A stretch of DNA of 64,000 nucleotides from NCBI RefSeq assembly GCF_011761635.1, contig NZ_JAASRN010000001.1, positions 889,846 through 953,845 on the forward strand, written 5' to 3'. Origin of the DNA: Thermonema lapsum (GTDB lineage: Bacteria > Bacteroidota > Bacteroidia > Cytophagales > Thermonemataceae). Shown here in pieces: positions 17,941 to 26,605 of the stretch (positions within the stretch are counted from its first letter, which is position 1; each line of letters begins with the position of its first letter). The notes beneath the pieces are model-generated. The model was not told the DNA's origin, searched no databases, and was given only the letters and a program-made list of their open reading frames with translations. A program made the translations under genes and the position numbers.

Positions 17941-18312
17941 TTACATACGATAAACAGTTTGTTTTTTGAGGTCTTTTTTTCTGAATAGCCTTTTGGTGGC
18001 ATAGCCGCTCCACGCTGCCATGAAGGCTATCACTCCCCCCAACAATGCCGACACTAAAAAGAGCCAATCGCCTATTTGCGGCATACCCAACATGGCGGCA
18101 ATACGGTGCGAAAGCAGTTGGTCGTTTTGCAGGTCGGCAAAAAAAGCACGAATTGCCCAGATGAAAAACACAGCCAAGAAAGCAGAGAAAGTCGTCGCCC
18201 AGAAGCGCTTGCCAAACAAGGCAGCCACCACATAGCAAACTACCGCCATACTCCACCACGGAAAGAAAATTTGTGCGAGTATGGTAAGCACCAAAATCAG
18301 AATAAAGACCAT
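17941..18312 (-). CDS. Small membrane protein, unknown function
   Basis: With the ATG chosen here the product has 123 residues and about three or four hydrophobic segments (about 2-20, 22-50, 80-105), then a basic tail KKDLKKQTVYRM, suggesting an inner membrane protein with a cytosolic C-terminus. The frame stays open further upstream into the ureohydrolase gene, but that extension is not membrane-like and the chosen start lies 19 bp after the upstream stop. I recognise no family. It is the last gene of the cluster. Confidence 0.6.
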   Translation of the reverse strand: MVFILILVLTILAQIFFPWWSMAVVCYVVAALFGKRFWATTFSAFLAVFFIWAIRAFFADLQNDQLLSHRIAAMLGMPQIGDWLFLVSALLGGVIAFMAAWSGYATKRLFRKKDLKKQTVYRM

Positions 18313-18331
18313 AATAAGCGGCTGTTTTATT

Positions 18332-19405
18332 TTAAATTTTACCCATTGAATGCCCTGCCCAGTTACAAAGTTTATAGAGCATACGCGCCCCCACGTTGGC
18401 ATCCCATTCGTCTTCGAAGCTCCCCCCTACTTCCACCAAGTCGAAGCCTATGATTTTACGTCCTGAACGCACCACTTGTTTGATTAAATACACAGCTTCA
18501 AAGAACTCGAGCCCGCCAGCTACGGGGGTGCCGGTCATAGGACACAGCTTGGGGTCCAGCCCGTCAATGTCAAAGCTAATATATACGTATTCGGGCAGCT
18601 GCTCTACGATAGCCTTGCAGTAGTCTTTCCATGTCTTGCCCTCATAAATACCCTCCTTGATTTGTTGGTCGAAGAAAGCAGCTATGCGTTGCGGCTGCGA
18701 GCGAATGATATTCCACTCTGCCTCGCAATAGTCGCGCACGCCCACTTGTACCAACTTGGTTACTTCGGGGAAATCGTTCAGCACGTTGTACATGATAGAA
18801 GCATGCGAATAACGGAACCCTTCGTAAGCTTCTCGCAGGTCGGCATGAGCATCTATTTGCAAAATACCGATATTGTCGTAACGCTCGGCTAAGGCACGTA
18901 TCAAGCCATAGGGGGTGCTATGGTCTCCTCCCAAGACAGCTACTATCTTGTCTTCATCGAGCCAATCGGAAGCCGTTTGATAGACCCATTGGTTCATTTT
19001 TTCACACTCCTGATTGACCACGGAAGGTATTTCGTGCATATAAGGAGCCCCTTCCCAGTCAGAGGGTTTGCCTTGCTCCAACCACTGAATATAATCTTCC
19101 GTTTCTTCGCGCAGGGTAGCACTCATTTCTGCCAAGTGTTCAGGCAGGTCCAGCATGGCAATCCCCATTTTCCATGCATCGGGAATATCCGGGTCGTAGA
19201 GGTCTACCTGCGCCGAGGCATACAATATATTTTCAGGGGCATCGGAAGTGCCCGTGCCATAAGATACCGTTACTTCCCAAGGTACGGGCACAATCACCAC
19301 TTCGGCATGTTCGGGCTCATAGGGCAAGCCAAACAGTCGTCCCACCTGCCCCACATCGTTGGGGTCTATGCTTTTGATGATTTCTTCTTTTGAACGCCTT
19401 GCCAT
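18332..19405 (-). CDS. Agmatinase/arginase family ureohydrolase
   Basis: The 357-residue protein belongs to the binuclear manganese ureohydrolases (arginase, agmatinase, formimidoylglutamase, guanidinobutyrase). Metal-binding motifs are AVLGGDHSTPYG, LQIDAHADLREAYEG and SFDIDGLDP. It has an N-terminal extension of about 100 residues that is long for agmatinase. The frame extends 17 codons upstream, but the start MARRSKEE is preferred. It lies 55 bp after the kynurenine monooxygenase gene in the same direction. The substrate is not decided by sequence; within this catabolic cluster, hydrolysis of agmatine or a guanidino compound is a reasonable guess. Confidence 0.85.
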   Translation of the reverse strand: MARRSKEEIIKSIDPNDVGQVGRLFGLPYEPEHAEVVIVPVPWEVTVSYGTGTSDAPENILYASAQVDLYDPDIPDAWKMGIAMLDLPEHLAEMSATLREETEDYIQWLEQGKPSDWEGAPYMHEIPSVVNQECEKMNQWVYQTASDWLDEDKIVAVLGGDHSTPYGLIRALAERYDNIGILQIDAHADLREAYEGFRYSHASIMYNVLNDFPEVTKLVQVGVRDYCEAEWNIIRSQPQRIAAFFDQQIKEGIYEGKTWKDYCKAIVEQLPEYVYISFDIDGLDPKLCPMTGTPVAGGLEFFEAVYLIKQVVRSGRKIIGFDLVEVGGSFEDEWDANVGARMLYKLCNWAGHSMGKI

Positions 19406-19460
19406 AAGGTTGTTTTTTGAGGTAAAACTCTTTAATGAAGGTGCAATGTTACGCATTTTT

Positions 19461-20816
19461 TCATGACGAAACAGGCAGTGTTTCTATCGCTTCTTTTATT
19501 TTGCGGTACACAGTTTCCAAATCTATTTTTTCAATATCGGGTTGGCGGCGACAAATATCCAGCAATATTTGGTTTTGCAGCTCACCGCGTTGTTTTGCCA
19601 ACGAATAGGGTACTTCTGGGTGAAAAGTTACCAAAGCATATTTTGAGAAATAATCTGGATAGCGCTGCTCCAACAGGTATTCGAGCTTACGCATCCGCTG
19701 AAAGTCTTCATCATTGACACGGTCACGCATTTCGTAAAAGTTGTCAGTAGCTAAATCGGCAATGGCATCCGTGTCTTTTTTGCGCTTTGTCTGATACAGC
19801 TCAAACACCTTTTGCCAGTCTTTCCCATAGACATCGAAGCACTCTTCCAAGCGTAGGCAGTCTTCAAAGGCGGCATTCATGCCTTGTCCGTAAAAGGGCA
19901 CAATGGCGTGAGCAGCATCACCAATCAACAACACTTTGCCCCGATACGCCCAAGGGTAGCAGCGCACCGTTCCCAAAATACCCACCGGATTGCGGAAGTA
20001 CTCCTCAGTAAGTGCCGGCATCATGCGTGAAGCATCTGGGAAATACGCGTCAAAGAAATCCTGCACTTTTGCCGGGGTATTCAAAGCTTCGAAACTATGC
20101 GCAACGCCTTCCTTAGGTAAAAAGAGAGTGCAGGTAAAAGTTGCATCCAAATTGGGCAAAGCAATCAACATAAAGGTTTCGCGGGGCCATATGTGCAGGG
20201 CATGCTTTTCTATCAAAAATGCCCCTCCTTTGCCTGCCGGTAGGGTTAGTTCTTTGTAGCCATAATCCAAAAAATCGACCTCTTCTTGAAGCAGCCCGGT
20301 TGCTTTCAAGGTGCGGCGTATCACCGAGCCAGCACCGTCGGCAGCAAAAAGCAGGTCGCCTTCCACCCAGCGACGTTGCCCGTCCGTTTCTACCTCAATG
20401 GCGGGGATTTCGGGGGCTACACCCACACAAGCCGCTTGGAACTGTATTTTCACATTGGGGTAAGCTTCTGCGTGATTCACCAAAGCCACGTTTAAATCTA
20501 AGCGGGAAATAGAGTTGATGTATTCGTCGGGCTTGGTGCTATAAGGCAGCAGCAGCGTCTGCCCGGCAGTGTCGTGAATCATGCGCCCACGCATAGGTAT
20601 CATCAGCGGATACACGGCGTCTTGCAAGCCCAAACGCTCCAGAGCGCGCAAGCCGCGGTGCGACAGCGCCAAATTGATGGAACGCCCTTCTTCCATACCA
20701 TAAAGGCGGGGGTCGCGACGTTTTTCGAACACTTCCACCTCGAAACCACGCCGTGCCATAAACGAGGCAAGCAACGAGCCCACCAAACCGGCACCTACAA
20801 TCAGTACTTTGGGCAT
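19461..20816 (-). CDS. kmo: Kynurenine 3-monooxygenase
   Basis: KMO hydroxylates L-kynurenine to 3-hydroxykynurenine with FAD, NADPH and oxygen. The 451-residue protein opens with the FAD-binding loop VGAGLVGSLLASFMARRG (about 6-23), then EGRSINLALSHRGLRALE, a KMO signature, and the second FAD motif GDAAHAIVPFYGQGMNAAFEDC near residue 300. Fifteen extra upstream codons are open, but MPKVLIVGAG is the family start. It lies 46 bp after the ACMSD gene. Presence of both in one cluster supports a kynurenine pathway. Confidence 0.93.
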   Translation of the reverse strand: MPKVLIVGAGLVGSLLASFMARRGFEVEVFEKRRDPRLYGMEEGRSINLALSHRGLRALERLGLQDAVYPLMIPMRGRMIHDTAGQTLLLPYSTKPDEYINSISRLDLNVALVNHAEAYPNVKIQFQAACVGVAPEIPAIEVETDGQRRWVEGDLLFAADGAGSVIRRTLKATGLLQEEVDFLDYGYKELTLPAGKGGAFLIEKHALHIWPRETFMLIALPNLDATFTCTLFLPKEGVAHSFEALNTPAKVQDFFDAYFPDASRMMPALTEEYFRNPVGILGTVRCYPWAYRGKVLLIGDAAHAIVPFYGQGMNAAFEDCLRLEECFDVYGKDWQKVFELYQTKRKKDTDAIADLATDNFYEMRDRVNDEDFQRMRKLEYLLEQRYPDYFSKYALVTFHPEVPYSLAKQRGELQNQILLDICRRQPDIEKIDLETVYRKIKEAIETLPVSS

Positions 20817-20862
20817 ACTACTATTTGGTTTTTCATTGCTCGTAAAACAAAAGGAAGGCAAT

Positions 20863-21945
20863 TTAAGAAGATTGCTTAGAATCGACCGATGACTTTTCTT
20901 CTTTTGTCGGTTTGTTTTTCTGTTTATATTCCAAGAAAGGCTGCGGGTCTAATTTCAACCAGCGAAAGGCATTCTCACCCAACAGCTTCCGTTTCTGAAG
21001 CTCACTTAACCCCTCGGTTTGCTCTATCAGGCGCCCCGGCACCAGTTCGCCCAAAGGAAAGGGGTAATCGGTGCCCAAAGCCACTTTGTCTTCCCCAAAC
21101 AACTGCACGATGAAACGGAGGGCTTCGGGCGAGTGCACCAGCGAATCTACCCAAAAACGCCCCAAATACTCCTTGGGATGCACGTTGTTGTCGATGGCGC
21201 AGAGGTCGGGACGTACCTCAAATCCATGGGCAATGCGTCCAAAATTGATGGGAAAGGAACCGCCGCCATGAGCAAAAGCCACACGCAGGCGCGGCAGGCG
21301 CTCAAATACTCCCCCAAAAATCATAGAACAGATAGCCAACGAGGTTTCGGCAGGCATGCCCACCAACCACGGCAACCAATACTTAGGCATACGCTCCTTG
21401 CCCATCATGTCCCAAGGGTGCACAAAAATAGCAGCCCCCAGCTCTTCGGCTGCCTGAAAGAAAGGGAAAAGCTCTTCATCCGACAGATTCCACTCGTTGA
21501 CATGGGTGCCTATCTCCACCCCTGCCAAGCCCAAATCCACTACACAACGCTCCAACTCTTTGATTGCCAGCGAAGGGGCTTGTAAAGGCACCGTGCCCAA
21601 ACCGACGAAGCGGCGCGGATAACGTGCCACCACTTCGGCAATATGGTCGTTGAGGTATTGACTTACGGCAAGGGCATCCAACGGCTTTGCCCAATAACTG
21701 AACATCACGGGAATGGTAGAGAGCACCTGCACATCCACTCCGAAATCGTCGCACTCCCGGATGCGCTTTTCTGGACTCCAGCAGTTGTCTTGTATTTCAC
21801 GAAAAAATTTACCGTCAATCAACATGCGTGCAGAGCATTTCTTGTGGTGGTCCAACGAAACAAAACCACCATAACCGAACTTTTCCTTAAAGGAAGGCAG
21901 CTTCTCGGGTATGATGTGTGTATGTATATCGACGCGCAAACACAT
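20863..21945 (-). CDS. 2-amino-3-carboxymuconate-6-semialdehyde decarboxylase (ACMSD)
   Basis: ACMSD removes CO2 from the product of 3-hydroxyanthranilate cleavage, diverting tryptophan carbon to acetyl-CoA rather than to quinolinate and NAD. The 360-residue protein is a TIM-barrel amidohydrolase with the first metal site DIHTHIIPEK at residues 6-15, HPWDMMG, the AHGGGSFP loop and GTDYPFPLGE carrying the metal-binding aspartate. All are ACMSD motifs. The C-terminal 25 residues are a charged tail. It is the first gene of the cluster with KMO and the ureohydrolase; kynureninase and 3-hydroxyanthranilate dioxygenase are not in the window. Confidence 0.92.
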   Translation of the reverse strand: MCLRVDIHTHIIPEKLPSFKEKFGYGGFVSLDHHKKCSARMLIDGKFFREIQDNCWSPEKRIRECDDFGVDVQVLSTIPVMFSYWAKPLDALAVSQYLNDHIAEVVARYPRRFVGLGTVPLQAPSLAIKELERCVVDLGLAGVEIGTHVNEWNLSDEELFPFFQAAEELGAAIFVHPWDMMGKERMPKYWLPWLVGMPAETSLAICSMIFGGVFERLPRLRVAFAHGGGSFPINFGRIAHGFEVRPDLCAIDNNVHPKEYLGRFWVDSLVHSPEALRFIVQLFGEDKVALGTDYPFPLGELVPGRLIEQTEGLSELQKRKLLGENAFRWLKLDPQPFLEYKQKNKPTKEEKSSVDSKQSS

Positions 21946-21954
21946 AGCGAGGAA

Positions 21955-21962
21955 TATTTTTG
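21955..21962 (+). promoter_or_regulatory. Candidate -7 box of the his operon
   Basis: TATTTTTG is an exact TAnnTTTG match just outside the divergent ACMSD start. Transcription from here would give a leader of roughly 350 nt before hisG containing the histidine-rich small frame and the hairpins below. No convincing -33 TTG is at the normal distance. Confidence 0.35.
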
Positions 21963-22074
21963 TACGAAATATGGAAAAGATAAAACGTTTGAAGGTACTT
22001 TACAAAGCATCGGGCTGCTTCTTTTGCAAGAAAACTTGCATAATAAAACTTTCTTACGTATCATTGCGCCAGCG

Positions 22075-22185
22075 ATGCAAACACGAAGCTGCACATATTA
22101 TCCTATCCTCATCGAGCTTCTCTGGCAGTCTGACCTCCAGACTGCATGGCATCATCACGCCTTCCATCATGGCTCTCTGCCTTAA
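22075..22185 (+). CDS. Candidate his operon leader peptide
   Basis: A 36-codon frame starts at an ATG and ends at a TAA inside the loop/stem of a hairpin. Near its end it reads TAWHHHAFHHGSLP: five histidines in seven residues. It lies 132 bp upstream of hisG, with nothing else between. Histidine-rich leader peptides that sense charged tRNA-His are the classical mechanism controlling his operons in enterobacteria and have been proposed in other phyla. The rest of the peptide has no obvious protein-like features. Clustered His codons by chance are unlikely but possible, so this is a strong candidate, not proof. Confidence 0.6.
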   Translation: MQTRSCTYYPILIELLWQSDLQTAWHHHAFHHGSLP

Positions 22186-22275
22186 GAGAGCCACAAGCAC
22201 AACATATTACCCCCCATTTCATTGGGTATGCCCGCAAGCATACCAGCAGGGCGTTGTCAAGCAAACGCTCCCTTC
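22125..22275 (+). promoter_or_regulatory. Hairpin array of the putative his attenuator
   Basis: Four inverted repeats follow one another. GCAGTCTG/CAGACTGC (8 bp, 5-nt loop, 22125-22145) precedes the His codons. GGCTCTCT/AGAGAGCC (8 bp, 22171-22192) surrounds the leader stop. GGTATGC/GCATACC (7 bp, 22225-22244) follows. AGGGCGTT/AACGCTCCCT (imperfect, 22248-22273) is nearest hisG, with a run of eight T about 12 nt later. Ribosome stalling at the His codons would block pairing around 22171-22192, as an attenuator requires. Which pair is the terminator is not clear. Confidence 0.5.
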
Positions 22276-22317
22276 AACAATTATGTTTTTTTTCTCAATC
22301 CTAAAAAACAATCGAAT

Positions 22318-23169
22318 ATGCTACGCATAGCATTACAAAAATCAGGAAGGCTAAGCGATGCTTCGCTCAAGCTCATCAAGGAGTGCGGTATAAGCTTTAC
22401 CAATGGAACCGGTAAACTAAAAACCGTTGCCGATAACTTTCCTGCCGAATTCCTTTTCCTTCGCGACGACGACATTCCTCGCTATGTAGCCGATGGGGTC
22501 GCCGATGTGGGCATCGTGGGCGAAAATGTGGTAGTAGAAGACCGTTCTGCCGTAACCATAGCCCAAAAACTGGGCTTTTCGAAATGTCGCCTATCCATTG
22601 CCATCCCCCGAGGTGAATCCTACCAAGGCATCGAAAGCCTACAAGGCAGACACATAGCCACTTCCTACCCCAATATTTTAGGCGACTTTCTGAAGAAAAA
22701 CAACATAAAAGCCACCATTCACGAAATCAGCGGTTCGGTAGAGATAGCCCCGAGCATTGGTTTAGCCGATGCCATCTGCGATATCGTGAGCACTGGCAGC
22801 ACGCTCATGAGCAACGGACTTCAAGAGGTAGAAGTTGTCTTCCATTCGCAGGCGGTGCTCATTCAAACCCCTACTTTAAGCAATGAAAAACAAAAGCTGC
22901 TGCAAAAGCTGTTGTTTCGCATCGAGGCGGTACAAAACGCCCGTAACAACAAGTACATACTGCTGAATGCTCCTAACGAAGTCATTCCTAAAATCACGGA
23001 AATACTGCCGGGCATGAAAAGCCCTACCATACTGCCTTTGGCTATGGAAGGTTGGTCTTCCTTGCATTCGGTCATTCAAGAAGACCAATTCTGGGAAATC
23101 ATCGAGCAGCTGAAAGCCGCAGGCGCCGAAGGCATCTTAGTCGTTCCTATCGAAAAAATGATTTACTGA
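22318..23169 (+). CDS. hisG: ATP phosphoribosyltransferase, long form
   Basis: HisG condenses ATP with PRPP in the first step of histidine synthesis. The 283-residue product is the long form: LRIALQKSGRLSDASLKLIKECG at the N-terminus, DVGIVGENVV, the PRPP-loop DIVSTGSTLMSNGL, and a C-terminal ACT-like regulatory domain from about residue 210 (ILPGMKSPTILPLAMEGWSSLHSVI), which mediates feedback by histidine. The frame is open 32 codons upstream but the ATG directly before LRIALQKSG is the family start. The stop overlaps the hisD start by one base. Confidence 0.95.
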   Translation: MLRIALQKSGRLSDASLKLIKECGISFTNGTGKLKTVADNFPAEFLFLRDDDIPRYVADGVADVGIVGENVVVEDRSAVTIAQKLGFSKCRLSIAIPRGESYQGIESLQGRHIATSYPNILGDFLKKNNIKATIHEISGSVEIAPSIGLADAICDIVSTGSTLMSNGLQEVEVVFHSQAVLIQTPTLSNEKQKLLQKLLFRIEAVQNARNNKYILLNAPNEVIPKITEILPGMKSPTILPLAMEGWSSLHSVIQEDQFWEIIEQLKAAGAEGILVVPIEKMIY

Positions 23170-24467
23170 TGAAAGTATTTATAGAACCACCCACCGACCA
23201 ATGGGCAGAGCTGCTGGCACGTCCTGCTCTGCAAGCCGATGACTTAGGTGCGCGCGTCCGCCCTATCATAGAAGCCGTGCGCCAAGAGGGCGATGCTGCC
23301 CTGCAGCGCTTCAACCGCCAATTCGACAGCTACGAAGGCGCTTTGCAAATAGAGGAGAAAGCCATAAACGAAGCGCCTCAAAAGATAGAGCCCACACTGT
23401 GGCAGGCACTGCGCCAAGCCTATGCCAACATACGGGCATTTCATGAAGCTCAAAAAGAAGAGCCCAAAATAATAGAAACCATGCCGGGGGTGCGCTGCTG
23501 GCGGCGCAGTGTAGGCATCGAGCGCGTAGGCATTTACATACCCGGCGGCACGGCACCGCTCTTTTCTACCGTCTTGATGCTGGGCGTGCCTGCTCAGATT
23601 GCAGGTTGCAGCGAAGTGGTGCTCTGCACACCAGCAACAGCCACCGGCAAAGTGCATCCCGCCATATTGGCTGCTGCCTCGCTTTGTGGTATCGGCAAGG
23701 TCTTTGCCGTGGGTGGTGCCCAAGCCATCGCTGCCATGGCATACGGCACCGCCACCATTCCAAAAGTTGACAAAGTATTCGGACCCGGCAACCAATACGT
23801 AACAGCTGCCAAACAGATGCTGGCTGCCGAAGGCGTCATTGCCATTGACCTGCCAGCGGGTCCGTCAGAAGTAGCCGTGTGGGCAGATGAGCACGCCCCT
23901 GCCGCTTTCTTGGCTGCCGACCTGTTGTCGCAGGCAGAGCACGGCAGCGATAGCCAAGTAATATTGGTATGCGACACCGAAGCAAAGATAAACGAGGTAT
24001 TGCAAGCCATCGAGACACAACTAAGCCATTTGCCTCGCGCCCACATTGCACGAGAAGCACTGCGGCACAGCCGTGCCTTTGTCATGCCCCACGCAGAACA
24101 AGCCCTGCGGCTGCTCAACAGCTATGCCCCCGAACACTTGATTGTAGCGCGTCGAGATGCTGCCCGCTATGTTGAACGCATCACCAATGCCGGTTCAGTA
24201 TTTTTGGGCTACTACACGCCCGAGTCTGCCGGCGACTATGCTTCGGGCACCAACCACACGCTGCCTACCAACGGTTTTGCCCGTATGTACAGCGGCGTGT
24301 CGCTCGATTCCTTCGTTAAGAAAATCACCTTTCAGGAAATCACTGCCGAAGGCTTGCAACAATTAGGGGCTACCGTCTGTCATATGGCTGCCGCCGAAGG
24401 CTTAGATGCCCACAAATTAGCCGTAGAAGTCCGTTTAGATGCCTTGTCTCCCAATCCACAGCTATGA
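23169..24467 (+). CDS. hisD: Histidinol dehydrogenase
   Basis: HisD performs the last two oxidations, L-histidinol to histidine, with NAD and zinc. The 432-residue product shows GIYIPGGTAPLFSTVLML, VFGPGNQYVTAAKQ, DLPAGPSEVAVWADEHAPA, LSQAEHGSDSQ and the C-terminal TNHTLPTNGFARMYSGVS, which include zinc-binding and catalytic positions. Its ATG overlaps the hisG stop (TGATG) and its stop overlaps the hisC ATG (ATGA), so the three genes are translationally coupled. Confidence 0.96.
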   Translation: MKVFIEPPTDQWAELLARPALQADDLGARVRPIIEAVRQEGDAALQRFNRQFDSYEGALQIEEKAINEAPQKIEPTLWQALRQAYANIRAFHEAQKEEPKIIETMPGVRCWRRSVGIERVGIYIPGGTAPLFSTVLMLGVPAQIAGCSEVVLCTPATATGKVHPAILAAASLCGIGKVFAVGGAQAIAAMAYGTATIPKVDKVFGPGNQYVTAAKQMLAAEGVIAIDLPAGPSEVAVWADEHAPAAFLAADLLSQAEHGSDSQVILVCDTEAKINEVLQAIETQLSHLPRAHIAREALRHSRAFVMPHAEQALRLLNSYAPEHLIVARRDAARYVERITNAGSVFLGYYTPESAGDYASGTNHTLPTNGFARMYSGVSLDSFVKKITFQEITAEGLQQLGATVCHMAAAEGLDAHKLAVEVRLDALSPNPQL

Positions 24468-25549
24468 ATATGAACACCTCCCTCAGCATTGACAACATCA
24501 TGCAGTGCGTGCGCCCCCATTTACGAGGGCTACGCCCCTACAGCTCTGCCCGCGACGAATTCAGCGGACAAGCACATATCTATCTCGATGCTAATGAAAA
24601 TCCTTTTGGCAGTCCTTTGTTGAGCGCTTCGAGCTATAACCGCTATCCAGACCCACACCAGCAGGCTGTCAAAGAGCGTTTGGCTGCCCTCAAAGGCGTG
24701 TCGCCTAAACAAATATTTTTGGGCAATGGCAGCGATGAAGCCATAGACTTGCTCATAAGAGCATTTTGTGAACCTGCTCAAGACAGCATCCTCATCACAC
24801 CCCCTACCTATGGCATGTACGAGGTCAGTGCTGCCATACACAACGCAGGGGTAGTAAAGGTGCCACTCACGCCCGAAAGCTTCCAGCTCAATACCCAAAT
24901 GGTGATTGAACAAAGCAAGCATGCCAAAATCATATGGCTTTGCTCGCCCAACAACCCCACAGGCAATTTGCTACGCAAAGAAGACATCCGGGCTATCCTA
25001 AACCACACCCATTGCTTGGTAGTGGTCGATGAAGCCTACATTGATTTTAGCGATGATGAGGGGTGGCTTCCTCACTTGCAGCACTACCCTCAGTTGGTCG
25101 TACTGCAAACCTTTTCCAAAGCGTGGGGGCTTGCCGGCTTGCGCTTGGGCGTGGCTTATGCCCATCCTCAAATCATAGAACTGCTCGACAAAATCAAACC
25201 GCCCTACAACATCAATGCCTATTCGCAAAAAATGGCTTTGCAAGCGCTCGAGCAGCCACGCCAAGTAGCTTTGTGGATAGAGCAAATCCAACGCGAGCGG
25301 CAGACGCTGCACCATGCTCTAAAAGCCTTGCCTTTTGTGGATAAGGTGTTTCCCTCCGATGCCAATTTCATCTTAGTGCGCGTCCATGATGCCCCCGCCA
25401 TTTACCGTTATTTAATAAGGCATGGTATCATAGTACGAGACCGCAGTCGAGTGGTTTTATGCGACAACTGTCTGAGAATCACAGTAGGCAAAGCGGAAGA
25501 AAACAAGCAGTTGTTAGACGTTTTGCAACATTGGCAAAAAGAAGACTAA
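24464..25549 (+). CDS. hisC: Histidinol-phosphate aminotransferase
   Basis: HisC is a PLP enzyme that transaminates imidazole acetol phosphate to histidinol phosphate. The 361-residue protein has YLDANENPFGSP, LGNGSDEAIDLLIRAF, WLCSPNNPTGN, VVVDEAYIDF and the PLP lysine in QTFSKAWGLAGLRLG, plus the late NCLRITVGK arginine. The ATG overlaps hisD by four bases. hisB, which usually follows in Bacteroidota, is absent; the operon stops here and the remaining his genes must be elsewhere. Confidence 0.95.
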   Translation: MNMNTSLSIDNIMQCVRPHLRGLRPYSSARDEFSGQAHIYLDANENPFGSPLLSASSYNRYPDPHQQAVKERLAALKGVSPKQIFLGNGSDEAIDLLIRAFCEPAQDSILITPPTYGMYEVSAAIHNAGVVKVPLTPESFQLNTQMVIEQSKHAKIIWLCSPNNPTGNLLRKEDIRAILNHTHCLVVVDEAYIDFSDDEGWLPHLQHYPQLVVLQTFSKAWGLAGLRLGVAYAHPQIIELLDKIKPPYNINAYSQKMALQALEQPRQVALWIEQIQRERQTLHHALKALPFVDKVFPSDANFILVRVHDAPAIYRYLIRHGIIVRDRSRVVLCDNCLRITVGKAEENKQLLDVLQHWQKED

Positions 25550-25627
25550 TGTATTTTGCATGGACTTGAATTTCCTCGCACGATTTTGTAGCTTCCGAGA
25601 TGTTTAAGCCTAAACCTTAGTTTTCTG

Positions 25628-26062
25628 ATGACACCCGAAGTACAGAAAGTGCACGACATGATTGCCAACTTTGCCCAACAAGTAGGCGTGGACCCTAAAA
25701 AAGCCTTTGACCCGGAAAAAAATGCATGGTATTTTCAGCGGGGCTCTGCCCGCGTAGAAGTATTCGTGCAGGGCATCCCGCTCAGCAATGGCGAAATGCG
25801 CTATTTCCTGCGCATCTTCTCCCCCATTATGAAGGTGCCCCCAGCACGCGAGTGCGAGGTGTATAAGCACCTGCTTGAGCTCAACGACCGTTCTTTGGGC
25901 GTCAAATTGACACTCATGCCCGGCAGCAACCAAGTGTATGCCACCTATGAGCGCGACATCCACGGGCTCGACGCCGAAGAGCTGGCTACTTGCATGCTCG
26001 ATTTGGGCTGGTGGGCAGACAAGCTGGACGATGAGTTGCAAATGACCTTTTCAGACCGCTAA
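25628..26062 (+). CDS. YbjN domain / type III chaperone-like protein
   Basis: The 144-residue protein resembles the YbjN (DUF1790) and CesT-like fold: helix, then strands WYFQRGSARVEVFVQGI and GEMRYFLRIFSPIMKVP, a helix YKHLLELNDRSLGVKL, a strand NQVYATYERDIHGLD, and a final amphipathic helix. Members act as small cytosolic chaperone-like or regulatory proteins; partner unknown. It starts 78 bp after hisC and has its own terminator, so it may be co-transcribed with the his genes. A decayed copy follows directly. Confidence 0.75.
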   Translation: MTPEVQKVHDMIANFAQQVGVDPKKAFDPEKNAWYFQRGSARVEVFVQGIPLSNGEMRYFLRIFSPIMKVPPARECEVYKHLLELNDRSLGVKLTLMPGSNQVYATYERDIHGLDAEELATCMLDLGWWADKLDDELQMTFSDR

Positions 26063-26067
26063 AACAC

Positions 26068-26094
26068 ACGGGGACAAGCTCCCCGTTTTTTCTG
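26068..26094 (+). terminator. Terminator of the YbjN-like gene
   Basis: ACGGGGA pairs with TCCCCGT over a 5-nt loop, followed by a run of T. It lies 6 bp after the stop. Confidence 0.85.
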
Positions 26095-26128
26095 TTTCTC
26101 CGATTTCTTTCATTTCAGCCAAAACCCC

Positions 26129-26520
26129 ATGCCTACGGCAGCTGAAGTATAGTTGCCTTTTTGTAGAGTCGGCAGGTCTGGACTCTGCTCAATCGTTCCA
26201 TCCCGAAAAGTAAGCATGGTATTGAGGTGTTCGTGCAAGAGAGCGCTCAACAGTAGCGAAATGCGTCATTTTCTGCGTAGCTTCTCTCCTATCGTCAAAG
26301 AGCCAAACTGCCGTGAAAACGAACTTTATCGCTACCTGCTTGAAATCAACGACTTGCGCTTAGGTGAAAGCTCACAGTCGTACCCAACAGCCACTCAGTG
26401 TGTGCCATCTGTATGCGCGATGTCTAAGGAATCGATTACAAAGCACTGTTTGCTTGCGCTGCCGACTTGGCATGGTGAACAACAAGCATCCTCGACGACC
26501 AACTAATGGCAACCTTCTCA
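26129..26520 (+). pseudogene. Decayed tandem duplicate of the YbjN-like gene
   Basis: The sequence is a broken copy of the gene at 25628-26062. Recognisable pieces in order are an ATG followed by MPTAAEV (stop), FHPEK(stop)AWY matching FDPEKNAWY, IEVFVQ matching VEVFVQ, SSEMRHFLRSFSPIVKE matching NGEMRYFLRIFSPIMKV, ELYRYLLEINDLRLGE matching EVYKHLLELNDRSLGV, then in another frame KLTVVPNSHSVCAI and GIDYKALFACAADLAW and DDQLMATFS. There are at least three in-frame stops and two frame changes. It is a tandem duplication that lost function. Confidence 0.8.
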
Positions 26521-26605
26521 CACAATGCACGTTCAACTCATCATCTTTTTGCACTTTTTTTGCTAACTTTCTTTTTCGAAAAACAAAAAGCAAGATTCCT
26601 TTCTT

